Positions 1 through 6,249 are shown, counted from the stretch's first letter. The stretch is DNA of 7,606 nt from Scatosoma sp045577595 (GCA_045577595.1 JAZNIR010000106.1:1-7606); one strand, 5' to 3'. A program made the numbers and translations. Notes: a model not told the origin generated them from the letters alone.

Positions 1-53
1 AGCGGTCTTAGGAAGACAATGTCATAAATCAACTCCTTGGCTCACAGAACGAC

Positions 54-1034
54 ATGGCTACGATCCGACTTATGGCGCTCGGCGTAGGCGTTTCTTCGGC
101 GCTCGGCGACAAGCACGACCGTGAAAGCAGTTTCGGCTTTATCGCGCTTTGTTCGATTGGTCCAATTCTTGCCGTACTCGTTTTAGGCTTGACGGCAAAC
201 GGAGAAGTAACGTACACGTTGCCAAATTACGACGTATCTTCCCGATTGGGGAGCGGATTTATCCACACCCTTTTCGACACGGCGAAAGAAGTAGCCGTTG
301 CGATTTTACCTATCGTCGTTTTCTTCTTCTTATTGCAATTTCTCTTTTTAAAACTTCCGAAAACGCGGATTAAACAAATCGTCGTGGGTATTTTCTACAC
401 CTTTTTCGGTCTTGTGATTTTCTTAACGGCGGTGTTCGTCGGATTCGTGCCAATCGGCTTTTCAATGGGCACGCAACTTGCAGGCGGAAGTAAAGTGGCG
501 CTCGTCGGCTTTGCGTTCGTACTCGGTTTAACCGTCGTCCTTGCCGAACCCGCCATTCACGTTTTAAACCGTCAAGTAGAAAGCGTTACGGGTGGCGCGG
601 TGAGCAAGCGTTCTATGTTAATTGCCCTTTCCGTCGGCGTGGGGCTCGCCATCGCCCTTTCGGTGATACGGGTAATTTTCGATTTCAGTATTTTATATTA
701 TTTAATACCGGGATATTTCTTATCGCTCGGGCTGTCCTTTTTCGTGCCGAAACTGTACACGGCGATTGCGTTCGACTCGGGCGGGGTGGCAAGCGGACCG
801 CTCACTTCCAGCTTTATCTTGCCCTTTATTATCGGAATCTGTTCCGCCACGTGGGCAAACCCCAATCAAATCCTACTCGACGCGTTCGGGCTCGTCGCGA
901 TGGTGGCTATGATACCGCTCATCACCATTCAAACGCTTGGTTTTAAAGCGGTTACGACGAAACGCGTTCGTGAAAAAATAGCGATGCGACGGATACTCGA
1001 CAAAGACGACAAACAAATCATCAAATTTATGTAA
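54..1034 (+). CDS. DUF1538 family multi-pass membrane protein, C-terminal part (5' end unresolved)
   Basis: Integral membrane protein recognised as DUF1538, a family of unknown function usually built of two related membrane domains. Hydrophobic segments lie at about residues 27-46, 79-100, 109-131, 147-166, 187-206, 212-230 and 276-296. The complete second domain carries LPI (85-87), AEPAIHVL (164-171), a Pro-Gly motif at 219-220 and DSGGVASGP (241-249). The reading begins inside the end of a first domain: FGFIALCSIGPILAVLVLG (28-46) is a repeat of FGLVAMVAMIPLITIQTLG at 278-296. Family members are, from memory, about 500 residues long, so much of domain 1 is missing. The ATG at 54 has no Shine-Dalgarno, and the frame is open back only to a TAG at 9-11. 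The true start may lie left of the window behind a frameshift or nonsense change, or domain 1 may be a separate gene. Two PII-like genes follow 10 bp downstream, suggesting a transporter under PII control; this is inference. Confidence 0.8.
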   Translation: MATIRLMALGVGVSSALGDKHDRESSFGFIALCSIGPILAVLVLGLTANGEVTYTLPNYDVSSRLGSGFIHTLFDTAKEVAVAILPIVVFFFLLQFLFLKLPKTRIKQIVVGIFYTFFGLVIFLTAVFVGFVPIGFSMGTQLAGGSKVALVGFAFVLGLTVVLAEPAIHVLNRQVESVTGGAVSKRSMLIALSVGVGLAIALSVIRVIFDFSILYYLIPGYFLSLGLSFFVPKLYTAIAFDSGGVASGPLTSSFILPFIIGICSATWANPNQILLDAFGLVAMVAMIPLITIQTLGFKAVTTKRVREKIAMRRILDKDDKQIIKFM

Positions 1035-1044
1035 GGAAAAAACT

Positions 1045-1461
1045 ATGCCTTTATTAAAGACGAAACGACAACCGAAAAAAACGAATCCGCACGCCGATTT
1101 CAAGAAATTGAAATTGTTAATTACGGTGGTAAACCGAAACAAGGCGGAATTTTTCGTGGATTTTTTAAGCGGTTTTGAAGTAAATTTCCAATTCGCCACG
1201 GCGGGCGAAGGTACGGCGCATTCGGAAACGTTGCGCTTATTAGGTTTGGAAAATTTAGAAAAAACGGTGATTTTCAGCGTTATCCGCGAAGACAAAGCGG
1301 AAGAAATTTTACACGGCTTGGAAGATAAATTCCAACGCGTACGCGGTGGCAAAGGGATTGCGTTTACAACCCCCCTTTCCAGCGTGGTGGGCGTAGCCAT
1401 CTACCGTTTTTTAAGCAACAACAAAATGCCCGTCAAGGAGGAAAAACAAAATGGAATTTAA
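1045..1461 (+). CDS. PII-like signalling protein, divergent (first of a tandem pair)
   Basis: 138-residue member of the PII (GlnB/GlnK-like) superfamily: small trimeric proteins that sense nucleotides or metabolites and dock onto membrane transporters or enzymes. Residues 22-30 (LKLLITVVN) form the first ferredoxin-like strand, 55-68 (EGTAHSETLRLLGL) stand in the T-loop region, KTVIFSVI (73-80) is the next core strand, and GGKGIAF (101-107) with PLSSVVGV (110-117) forms the C-terminal part, matching the downstream paralogue's QGIAF and PVDSVVGI. The glycine/arginine-rich T-loop entry of the paralogue is absent, and a basic extension of about 20 residues precedes the fold, so ligand binding or partner contact is probably altered. 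A start at 1045 is supported by AAGGA at 1033-1037, which overlaps the stop of the DUF1538 gene. The genes form one operon. Superfamily assignment is good; the ligand is unknown. Confidence 0.82.
   Translation: MPLLKTKRQPKKTNPHADFKKLKLLITVVNRNKAEFFVDFLSGFEVNFQFATAGEGTAHSETLRLLGLENLEKTVIFSVIREDKAEEILHGLEDKFQRVRGGKGIAFTTPLSSVVGVAIYRFLSNNKMPVKEEKQNGI
1435..1441 (+). promoter_or_regulatory. Strong ribosome binding site of the second PII-like gene, inside the first
   Basis: AAGGAGG lies 9 nt before the ATG at 1451, within the last codons of the upstream PII-like gene. It fixes the start at 1451 and therefore the 11-bp overlap of the two genes. The overlap suggests translational coupling, with possibly higher initiation of the second gene than the first, whose own site is only AAGGA. 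Confidence 0.8.
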
Positions 1462-1786
1462 ACACGAAGCGATTTTTTGTATCGTCAACAGCGGATACAG
1501 CGATAAGGTAATGGAAACGGCGAAAAATTTTGGCGCACGCGGTGGCACGGTGATAGGCGGGCGGGGCACGGCGAGCAAGGAAGCGGAAACCTTTTTCGGC
1601 ATCACCGTCCAGCCGGAAAAGGAAATCGTAATGATTTTAGTGCCGAAAAAGCACAAAGACGCGATTTTAGGCGCGCTGTACGACGAAGTGGGATTAAATT
1701 CCGCAGGGCAAGGCATCGCCTTTTCGTTGCCCGTCGACAGCGTAGTTGGGATAGCCGAAGAAACGGAAACGGCAAAAACCGAATAA
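1451..1786 (+). CDS. PII family (GlnB/GlnK-like) signalling protein, second of the tandem pair
   Basis: 111-residue PII-family protein, the usual length for the family. An opening strand (EAIFCIVN, 6-13) leads to a helix (GYSDKVMETAKNFGA), then the T-loop region GARGGTVIGGRGTASKEAE (28-46), then FFGI (48-51), the core strand EKEIVMILV (56-64), a second helix (65-80) and GQGIAFSLPVDSVVGI (86-101), equivalent to the C-terminal strand of PII. There is no tyrosine in the T-loop, so the uridylylation of the E. coli GlnB type is not expected. This copy is closer to the family consensus than its neighbour. It overlaps the upstream gene by 11 bp and has its own strong RBS. By analogy with GlnK/AmtB and SbtB/SbtA, it probably regulates the DUF1538 membrane protein, perhaps in a mixed complex with the other PII-like protein. 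That role is inferred, not shown. Confidence 0.87.
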   Translation: MEFKHEAIFCIVNSGYSDKVMETAKNFGARGGTVIGGRGTASKEAETFFGITVQPEKEIVMILVPKKHKDAILGALYDEVGLNSAGQGIAFSLPVDSVVGIAEETETAKTE

Positions 1787-1807
1787 CCACTCATACGAAA
1801 AAATTAC

Positions 1808-1837
1808 GGACTTGCGAAACTTCGCAAGTCCTTTCTT
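1808..1837. terminator. Bidirectional intrinsic terminator between the PII operon and queH
   Basis: Perfect 10-bp inverted repeat GGACTTGCGA (1808-1817) / TCGCAAGTCC (1822-1831) with loop AACT. On the plus strand it is followed by TTTCTTT. On the minus strand it is followed, after a few bases, by a run of six T (complement of 1798-1803). It sits between convergent genes and can serve both. Confidence 0.85.
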
Positions 1838-2424
1838 TATCGTTTCGAATATTTACAACCGCAAAAATCTTGACGGTACAACCCGTATTCTTCGGATAGT
1901 TTAATCGAGCGCAAATATCCCCCTTTCTTTTTAAAATCGGTGTATAAGTAGGCTACGCCGTACTTTTTTTCCGCGATTTCCCCCAACTCGTTCAGCCATT
2001 CGGCGTTTTTATGCGGGCTTAACGTAAGCGTCGTGGCAAAGTAATCAAATCCATTTTCTTTCGCCGTTTGCGCCGTCTTTTCCAACCGCAAACGGTAACA
2101 CCCGTAACACCGTTTCCCCCGCTCGGGTTCGTTTTCCAAACCGAGCGCCATTTTTTCAAAAGCGCCTTTATCGTGGTCGCAATCGAGAATATCCGCCCAA
2201 CCCGTTTCTTTTAAAAAGCGGATTTGTTCGGCTTTGCGTTTTTCGTATTCCTTTTCGTCGTCAATATTCGGATTGTAATATAAAACGGTAATTGTAAAAA
2301 AATCTTTCAGCCGTTCCAAACACGCGGACGAACAAGGCGCGCAACAACTGTGCAAAAGGAGCGTCGTCCCTTGCCCTATTTCCGCGATTTGCGCCGTCAT
2401 TTTGTTTTCGTAATTGATTTTCAT
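1837..2424 (-). CDS. queH: Epoxyqueuosine reductase QueH
   Basis: Cytoplasmic enzyme (formerly DUF208) that reduces epoxyqueuosine in tRNA anticodons to queuosine, the last step of the pathway and an alternative to cobalamin-dependent QueG. The 195 residues show the family signature in order: HSCCAPCS (25-32), NPNI (51-54), CYGCYRLRLE (106-115), TTLTLSPHKN (131-140), and KKGGYLRSIKLSEEYGLYRQ (167-186) followed by DFCGCKYS. C27, C28, C106, C109, C188 and C190 include the presumed iron-sulfur ligands. The ATG at 2424 was chosen because family members begin with a sequence like KINY a short distance before the CC motif. A longer reading from a TTG at 2469 would run through the promoter. No Shine-Dalgarno precedes the ATG, and TATAAT ends 6 nt before it, so the transcript is predicted to be leaderless. 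The gene is monocistronic and ends in the bidirectional terminator. Confidence 0.95.
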   Translation of the reverse strand: MKINYENKMTAQIAEIGQGTTLLLHSCCAPCSSACLERLKDFFTITVLYYNPNIDDEKEYEKRKAEQIRFLKETGWADILDCDHDKGAFEKMALGLENEPERGKRCYGCYRLRLEKTAQTAKENGFDYFATTLTLSPHKNAEWLNELGEIAEKKYGVAYLYTDFKKKGGYLRSIKLSEEYGLYRQDFCGCKYSKR

Positions 2425-2430
2425 AGCTAT

Positions 2431-2460
2431 ATTATACCGCCAACTTTCCCCCTTTGTCAA
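2431..2460 (-). promoter_or_regulatory. Sigma-A promoter of queH, predicted leaderless start
   Basis: Read on the minus strand: TTGACA (2460-2455), an 18-bp spacer, then TATAAT (2436-2431). The expected transcription start, 7 nt after the hexamer, is 2424, the A of the queH ATG. Both hexamers are full consensus. Confidence 0.8.
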
Positions 2461-2490
2461 TCTTTCCAAACGCTTTTTTTAGCGAAAGAC

Positions 2491-2518
2491 TTGACAAATC
2501 CGCGAAATATGTTATAAT
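2491..2518 (+). promoter_or_regulatory. Sigma-A promoter of the 2525 membrane-protein operon, predicted leaderless start
   Basis: TTGACA (2491-2496), a 16-bp spacer, then TATAAT (2513-2518) with an extended -10 TG at 2510-2511. The expected transcription start is 2525, the A of the ATG. It is divergent from the queH promoter, with 30 bp between the two -35 hexamers. A small CGCT/AGCG inverted repeat (2471-2484) lies between them. Confidence 0.8.
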
Positions 2519-2524
2519 GAAAGT

Positions 2525-3253
2525 ATGTTTGATTACACGAAAACTGCTTGGAATAAAATTACGGAAGACTTTAAACGCCTGCTGTTTTTTATCGGGCTGA
2601 TTATGCAACTTCTTTATATAGCGTATCTAATTTACGCGCTTATCGTCGGCGTGGGAATTTTTATTGCCAACGTTTTTCTTTTAGGCGTTTCGTCGGCGTA
2701 TCTTATCTTTTGGCTGATAATGTCGAAAAAGGAAACGGCGGACGACAAGCAAACGAAAAAACTTATCGGCAAAGTATTTAAGCGTTGCAAACAAATCATA
2801 AAACTCGTTACGCTTGGGATTGCCGTGTACGGGATTTACACCACCGCGACGAACGTTACCCCCTTATCCGTCGTTATCACCGCGCTGATGATTGTCGGCT
2901 GGGTGTTGCAAACGCTTTGCGAAATCGTATTCCATTACGTCGTGAAAAAAGGCGAATTTTTATTCGAAGGGCTAAAAGCGGATATCGACAACGTGAAAAA
3001 ACCGGTTACCGCCGTCGGGAATTTTTTCAAAAAACTGACGGGCAAAGAAATCGAACAACCAAAAGAACGGACGAAAAACCGCCTTTGGCTGGACGAAAAA
3101 GTAGCGGAAAACCGCGCGGAAAGAAAGGAACGCAAACAGCAAGAAAAAATCGAGAAAAAACTTACCAAAAAGCAAGAAAAAATAAAAAAGCGGGAAATTG
3201 CGGTTACGGAAACGCTCGCCTTGCCCCCCGCAGACGGAAAAACGGAAGAATAA
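2525..3253 (+). CDS. Unrecognised membrane protein with four transmembrane segments and a charged C-terminal tail
   Basis: 242 residues; I recognise no family. Hydrophobic segments lie at about 19-42, 44-66, 91-108 and 112-138, arranged as two hairpins joined by a polar, Lys-rich loop (67-90). Residues 139-175 are mixed and possibly membrane-peripheral. From 176 to 224 the chain is very rich in Lys, Glu, Arg and Gln and probably forms a long helix or coiled coil facing the cytoplasm; a short neutral tail follows. No catalytic motif is visible. The start follows the promoter directly: the ATG lies 6 nt after TATAAT and lacks a Shine-Dalgarno. The next in-frame ATG (residue 27) lies inside the first membrane segment, so it is a poor alternative. 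A TraX-family gene begins 3 bp after the stop and is surely cotranscribed. Lys-rich tails of this kind could bind RNA, acidic lipids or another protein, but nothing here decides which. Confidence 0.8.
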   Translation: MFDYTKTAWNKITEDFKRLLFFIGLIMQLLYIAYLIYALIVGVGIFIANVFLLGVSSAYLIFWLIMSKKETADDKQTKKLIGKVFKRCKQIIKLVTLGIAVYGIYTTATNVTPLSVVITALMIVGWVLQTLCEIVFHYVVKKGEFLFEGLKADIDNVKKPVTAVGNFFKKLTGKEIEQPKERTKNRLWLDEKVAENRAERKERKQQEKIEKKLTKKQEKIKKREIAVTETLALPPADGKTEE

Positions 3254-3256
3254 TTT

Positions 3257-4042
3257 ATGGACGGATTGAAAAAATACTGCTTTTTAAACGGCAACGCCGT
3301 GAAATTTATCGCGGCGTTTTTTATGTTTATCGACCACTTGGGATTTATGTTTTTCCCAAAAGTGGCGATTTACCGTATTTTAGGCAGAATTTCTATGCCC
3401 CTTTTCGCGTTTGCCATTTCGGAAGGCTGTAAATACACCCGCAATAAAATCAAACATTTCACCCTGCTTTTTGCGCTCGCGTTCGTTTGCCAGCTCGTTT
3501 ACTATTTCTTTGATAACGGCAGTTTGTATATGAGCATTCTCGTAACCTTTTCGCTGTCCGTACTCATCATATACGCAATGCAAGCGCTGAAAAAATGCTT
3601 GTTTGAAAAGGCGGTTTGGTGGAAAACGACGCTTGCGTTGATTGCGCTTATCGGCGCGGTGGCGTTTTGTTATTTTCTCTGTTCGCCGTATATGCAAAAA
3701 AAGGGCGTAACCGTCGATTACGGATTTTGGGGGTGTATGTTGCCCGTCTTTGCTTCCCTTTTGGATTTTCGTTTCATACATACCCCCGCCTTTTTACAAA
3801 AATGCGATACTGTTTGGGCGCGGTTAATTCCGTTTGCCGTCGGCTTAACCTTGCTCGTCTTTTCGCAATATCCTTTTATCAGCGACGGGATTCCGCCCTA
3901 TCTTCCTTTCTTCGCTTTTCTTGCCTTGCCCTTTCTGTTTCTCTACAACGGCAAAAAAGGCAAACTGCCCACGAAATATTTTTTCTATATCTTCTATCCC
4001 GCGCATCTCGTAATATTAGAAGGTATTTTATTATTCCTTTGA
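3257..4042 (+). CDS. TraX family membrane protein
   Basis: 261-residue polytopic membrane protein of the TraX family, named after the F-plasmid protein needed for N-acetylation of pilin but common on Firmicutes chromosomes, where its role is generally unknown; it is thought to be related to membrane acyltransferases. Family marks are KFIAAFFMFIDHLG (16-29) with the Asp-His pair 26-27, RILGRISMPLFAFAISEG (40-57), a Thr-Arg-Asn at 61-63, DYGFWGCMLPV (154-164) and the C-terminal FFYIFYPAHL (242-251) with His250. Around eight hydrophobic segments fill the chain. GGAAG at 3244-3248, 8 nt before the ATG, supports the start. It follows the unrecognised membrane gene by 3 bp and is followed by a strong terminator. 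No conjugation genes are nearby, so a role in pilin modification is unlikely; acetylation of a surface glycan or peptide is a guess from the family. Confidence 0.85.
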   Translation: MDGLKKYCFLNGNAVKFIAAFFMFIDHLGFMFFPKVAIYRILGRISMPLFAFAISEGCKYTRNKIKHFTLLFALAFVCQLVYYFFDNGSLYMSILVTFSLSVLIIYAMQALKKCLFEKAVWWKTTLALIALIGAVAFCYFLCSPYMQKKGVTVDYGFWGCMLPVFASLLDFRFIHTPAFLQKCDTVWARLIPFAVGLTLLVFSQYPFISDGIPPYLPFFAFLALPFLFLYNGKKGKLPTKYFFYIFYPAHLVILEGILLFL

Positions 4043-4059
4043 TAACCGTAAAAAAACAC

Positions 4060-4094
4060 GCCCGCGAACGGCAACCGTTCGCGGGCTTTTCTTT
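4060..4094. terminator. Strong bidirectional intrinsic terminator
   Basis: Perfect 12-bp GC-rich stem GCCCGCGAACGG (4060-4071) / CCGTTCGCGGGC (4075-4086) with loop CAA. TTTTCTTTT follows on the plus strand, and the complement of the A-run at 4050-4056 gives a T-run on the minus strand. It ends both the TraX operon and the convergent cls operon. Confidence 0.93.
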
Positions 4095-4107
4095 TATATA
4101 TTATCGT

Positions 4108-4464
4108 TTACGCGCGCGTAGCGATAAACAAAATCAAAAACACGCCGATACATACGACGGTGAGCGCAAGCCGAATGGCGTTACGCTTTTTTTCGTCCAT
4201 CGGCACGTACGTTTTATATCCGCAGGTTGGGCACACCCCGTTTTGCATTAACGTTTTACAACGCTTACAATGGATTTTTTCGGGCGTAGGGTCTTGCGGT
4301 TTGCCAAACAATCCCCTTTTTTCCGTTTTCGGCGTTTCGCTTTTATCCGCGCCCATAAAATCCCTTTCCACTTCTTCCGCGACGGCGTTTTCCCGTAAAC
4401 CTTCTTCCATTTGCGCGATAATCGCCTTTTCTTCTTCCCGCTTTTGCGCTCTCGTCTTTTTCAT
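4108..4464 (-). CDS. Small zinc-ribbon protein with C-terminal membrane anchor, function unknown
   Basis: 118 residues. A charged N-terminal region (1-50, rich in Lys, Glu and Arg) is probably helical. It is followed by a zinc ribbon with C66-x2-C69 and C78-x2-C81 (CKRC...CPTC) and a single hydrophobic segment at about 96-115 next to the C-terminus, giving a tail-anchored layout with the ribbon in the cytoplasm. The ATG at 4464 was chosen because GGAG (4474-4471) lies 6 nt upstream; a longer in-frame reading to 4587 lies inside cls and is rejected. It starts 11 bp after the cls stop, so it is cotranscribed with cls and ends at the shared terminator. Small proteins with a ribbon plus one membrane helix are common in Firmicutes and mostly uncharacterised. 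A link to phospholipid synthesis is suggested only by the operon. Confidence 0.8.
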   Translation of the reverse strand: MKKTRAQKREEEKAIIAQMEEGLRENAVAEEVERDFMGADKSETPKTEKRGLFGKPQDPTPEKIHCKRCKTLMQNGVCPTCGYKTYVPMDEKKRNAIRLALTVVCIGVFLILFIATRA

Positions 4465-4475
4465 TTTTTTCTCCT

Positions 4476-6071
4476 TTAAAGTAGCGTTTCCAACACGCGT
4501 AGTAAGCTGTCTATCCCCTTTCCAACCGCGCTTCGTTTCCAATTTTCTTGCGTCCGTTCGCGAGAAACGGCAAACGTTTCTTCGCAATCTCGTTTTAGCC
4601 GTTCAATCGCCGACTTTTTCGTAAAATACACCGCGTTTTCAAAATGGTGATACAAACTTCTGTAATCGAAATTCACCGTTCCCACCACCGCGCATTCGTC
4701 GTCGCTAACGATACTTTTCGCGTGGATAAACCCGTCGGTATATTCGAAAATCCGCACCCCCGCGTTTAATAGCGCCCCGTAATTGGCGCGGGTAAGCCGA
4801 TAGACGATTTTTTTATCGGGCACGGCGGGCGTAACGATACGCACGTCCACCCCACGAAGTGCCGCTTGGCAAAGGGCGTCCCGTAAAAATCCGTTGAGCA
4901 CCAAGTACGGGGTGAAAATATACACGTACCGTTTCGCGCGGTGAATGACGTCCGCGTACACCGATTCGGCTACGTTTTCGTCGTCGAGCGGACAATCGTC
5001 GTACGGTTGTATGCAATATTTTCCTTGCGGAGCGGAAACCGTCGTCGGTTTTACGAAATATTCCCCCGCGTTTTCTTTGCTTTTATAAAAGGCGTTCCAT
5101 AAATAAAAAAACGCTTTGGTAAACGAATTGACGCATTCCCCCGTCAGTTTTACGCCCGTATCTTTCCAAACGCCAAACCGCCGTTTTTTGCCGATATATT
5201 CGTCGGCGATATTCACCCCGCCCGTAAAACCGATTTTGCCGTCCACCACCAAAATTTTCCGATGGTCGCGATTGTTCATACGCAACGCAAGCAAGGGCAC
5301 GACCTTATTAAAAGGCAAACATTTTATATGCGGGGAAAGGCTTTCTAAATATTTGTCGTATTTGGGGGGCAGTTGCATCATACAACCGAAATCGTCGTAA
5401 ATAATCCGCACTTGCACGCCCCGCTCCGTCGCCTGTAACAACGATTTCAAAACGGCTTGCCACATCTCCCCTTGCGCGATAATGAAAAATTCCAAAAGCA
5501 CAAATTTTTCCGCGCCGTCTATCGCCGTCAGCATTTGTTCAAACAGTTCCGCGCCGTTGTTGTAATATTCGATTTCCCCGTCCGTATAACAAGGGGAGCT
5601 CGCGCGCTTTTCAATATACGAAGTAATCATCTCCGCCCGCGTCGTCGGCTGGATAGGCGGTTTTTCGCCCAAAACTTCCGTCATACGCGCGTCCGTTTCA
5701 CCCCGCGCTCTTTCCAATCTTTCCCGCATTTTACGGGTAGGCCGTCCTTTACCGAACGCCAAATAAGCGGGCACGCCGAATACGGGCGCGAATAAAATCA
5801 CGATAATCCACCCCGTTTTCGTCGGCATTCTCCGCTCGCCACCAACGATAGATACGACGAATACGAATTTTAAAACGGCAACGAACGCTTGCAATAAAAA
5901 GGCGAATTGCGAACGGTAGACGAACAGCGCGATAAACAATCCGTACGCCAATATTTGCGCGATTATCAAAAGTAGGTATATAAAAAACCGATTATATAAA
6001 AATATTTTGTAACTTCGATGCTTGGAAAGCGTTTTCTCTATCCGCTTATCTTTATTTTTCCGTTTTTTCAA
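4476..6071 (-). CDS. cls: Cardiolipin synthase (phospholipase D superfamily)
   Basis: Membrane enzyme that joins two phosphatidylglycerol molecules into cardiolipin plus glycerol. At 531 residues it is slightly longer than the usual 480-510. A basic N-terminus (1-25) is followed by membrane segments at about 28-50, 56-78 and 86-106 (the PLDNc region), then two phospholipase-D catalytic domains. HKD motif 1 is HRKILVVDG (H270, K272, D277) followed by GFTGG. HKD motif 2 is HAKSIVSDD (H450, K452, D457) followed by VGTVNFD. Both are intact, so activity is expected. The start is a TTG at 6071, the farthest upstream initiation codon in the frame; no ATG occurs before residue 82, beyond the first two membrane segments. 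A purine-rich AAGGAAAAGGAAG precedes the TTG. A consensus promoter is so close that the leader would be about 11 nt. The first gene of a two-gene operon with the zinc-ribbon protein. Confidence 0.95.
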   Translation of the reverse strand: MKKRKNKDKRIEKTLSKHRSYKIFLYNRFFIYLLLIIAQILAYGLFIALFVYRSQFAFLLQAFVAVLKFVFVVSIVGGERRMPTKTGWIIVILFAPVFGVPAYLAFGKGRPTRKMRERLERARGETDARMTEVLGEKPPIQPTTRAEMITSYIEKRASSPCYTDGEIEYYNNGAELFEQMLTAIDGAEKFVLLEFFIIAQGEMWQAVLKSLLQATERGVQVRIIYDDFGCMMQLPPKYDKYLESLSPHIKCLPFNKVVPLLALRMNNRDHRKILVVDGKIGFTGGVNIADEYIGKKRRFGVWKDTGVKLTGECVNSFTKAFFYLWNAFYKSKENAGEYFVKPTTVSAPQGKYCIQPYDDCPLDDENVAESVYADVIHRAKRYVYIFTPYLVLNGFLRDALCQAALRGVDVRIVTPAVPDKKIVYRLTRANYGALLNAGVRIFEYTDGFIHAKSIVSDDECAVVGTVNFDYRSLYHHFENAVYFTKKSAIERLKRDCEETFAVSRERTQENWKRSAVGKGIDSLLRVLETLL

Positions 6072-6088
6072 CTTCCTTTTCCTTATAT

Positions 6089-6117
6089 ATTATAATCTTT
6101 ATTTTTTAAATTGTCAA
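6089..6117 (-). promoter_or_regulatory. Sigma-A promoter of the cls operon
   Basis: Read on the minus strand: TTGACA (6117-6112), a 17-bp spacer, then TATAAT (6094-6089), all consensus. The expected start is near 6082, giving a leader of about 11 nt before the TTG codon at 6071. Confidence 0.82.
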
Positions 6118-6138
6118 GCCGACTTTTTTATTCTACTA

Positions 6139-6156
6139 AAAACGGGTTACCGTTTT
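6139..6156. repeat. Inverted repeat in the cls-rubrerythrin spacer, possible operator
   Basis: AAAACGG (6139-6145) / CCGTTTT (6150-6156) separated by GTTA, an 18-bp near-palindrome. It lies 22 bp upstream of the cls -35 and about 94 bp upstream of the rubrerythrin -35. It is not followed by a clean T-run and does not end a gene, so it is more likely a protein binding site than a terminator; the binding protein is unknown. The rest of this 263-bp spacer (6072-6334) is A/T-rich and holds only the two promoters. Confidence 0.4.
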
Positions 6157-6249
6157 GTGAAAAAATCGGTTTTTTTTCGTTAAATCTACCATTATTTTAC
6201 CCCGATTAAAAGTTTTTTAAAAATTTTTAAAAAATTTCCCGTAAAACTA

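Noticed and set aside
873..1400. Minus-strand 175-residue reading frame
   Set aside because: It is antisense to the DUF1538 and first PII-like genes, has no family resemblance, and arises from the codon bias of the real genes.
2425..2469. Longer QueH start at the TTG at 2469
   Set aside because: It would place the TTGACA/TATAAT promoter inside the coding region and add residues not seen in the family.
2785..3432. Plus-strand 215-residue reading frame rich in Arg and Lys
   Set aside because: It is an out-of-frame shadow of the unrecognised membrane gene and TraX, with low-complexity basic sequence and no RBS.
4465..4587. Longer start of the zinc-ribbon protein
   Set aside because: The extra part lies in another frame of the end of cls. 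The ATG at 4464 has a good Shine-Dalgarno at the right distance.
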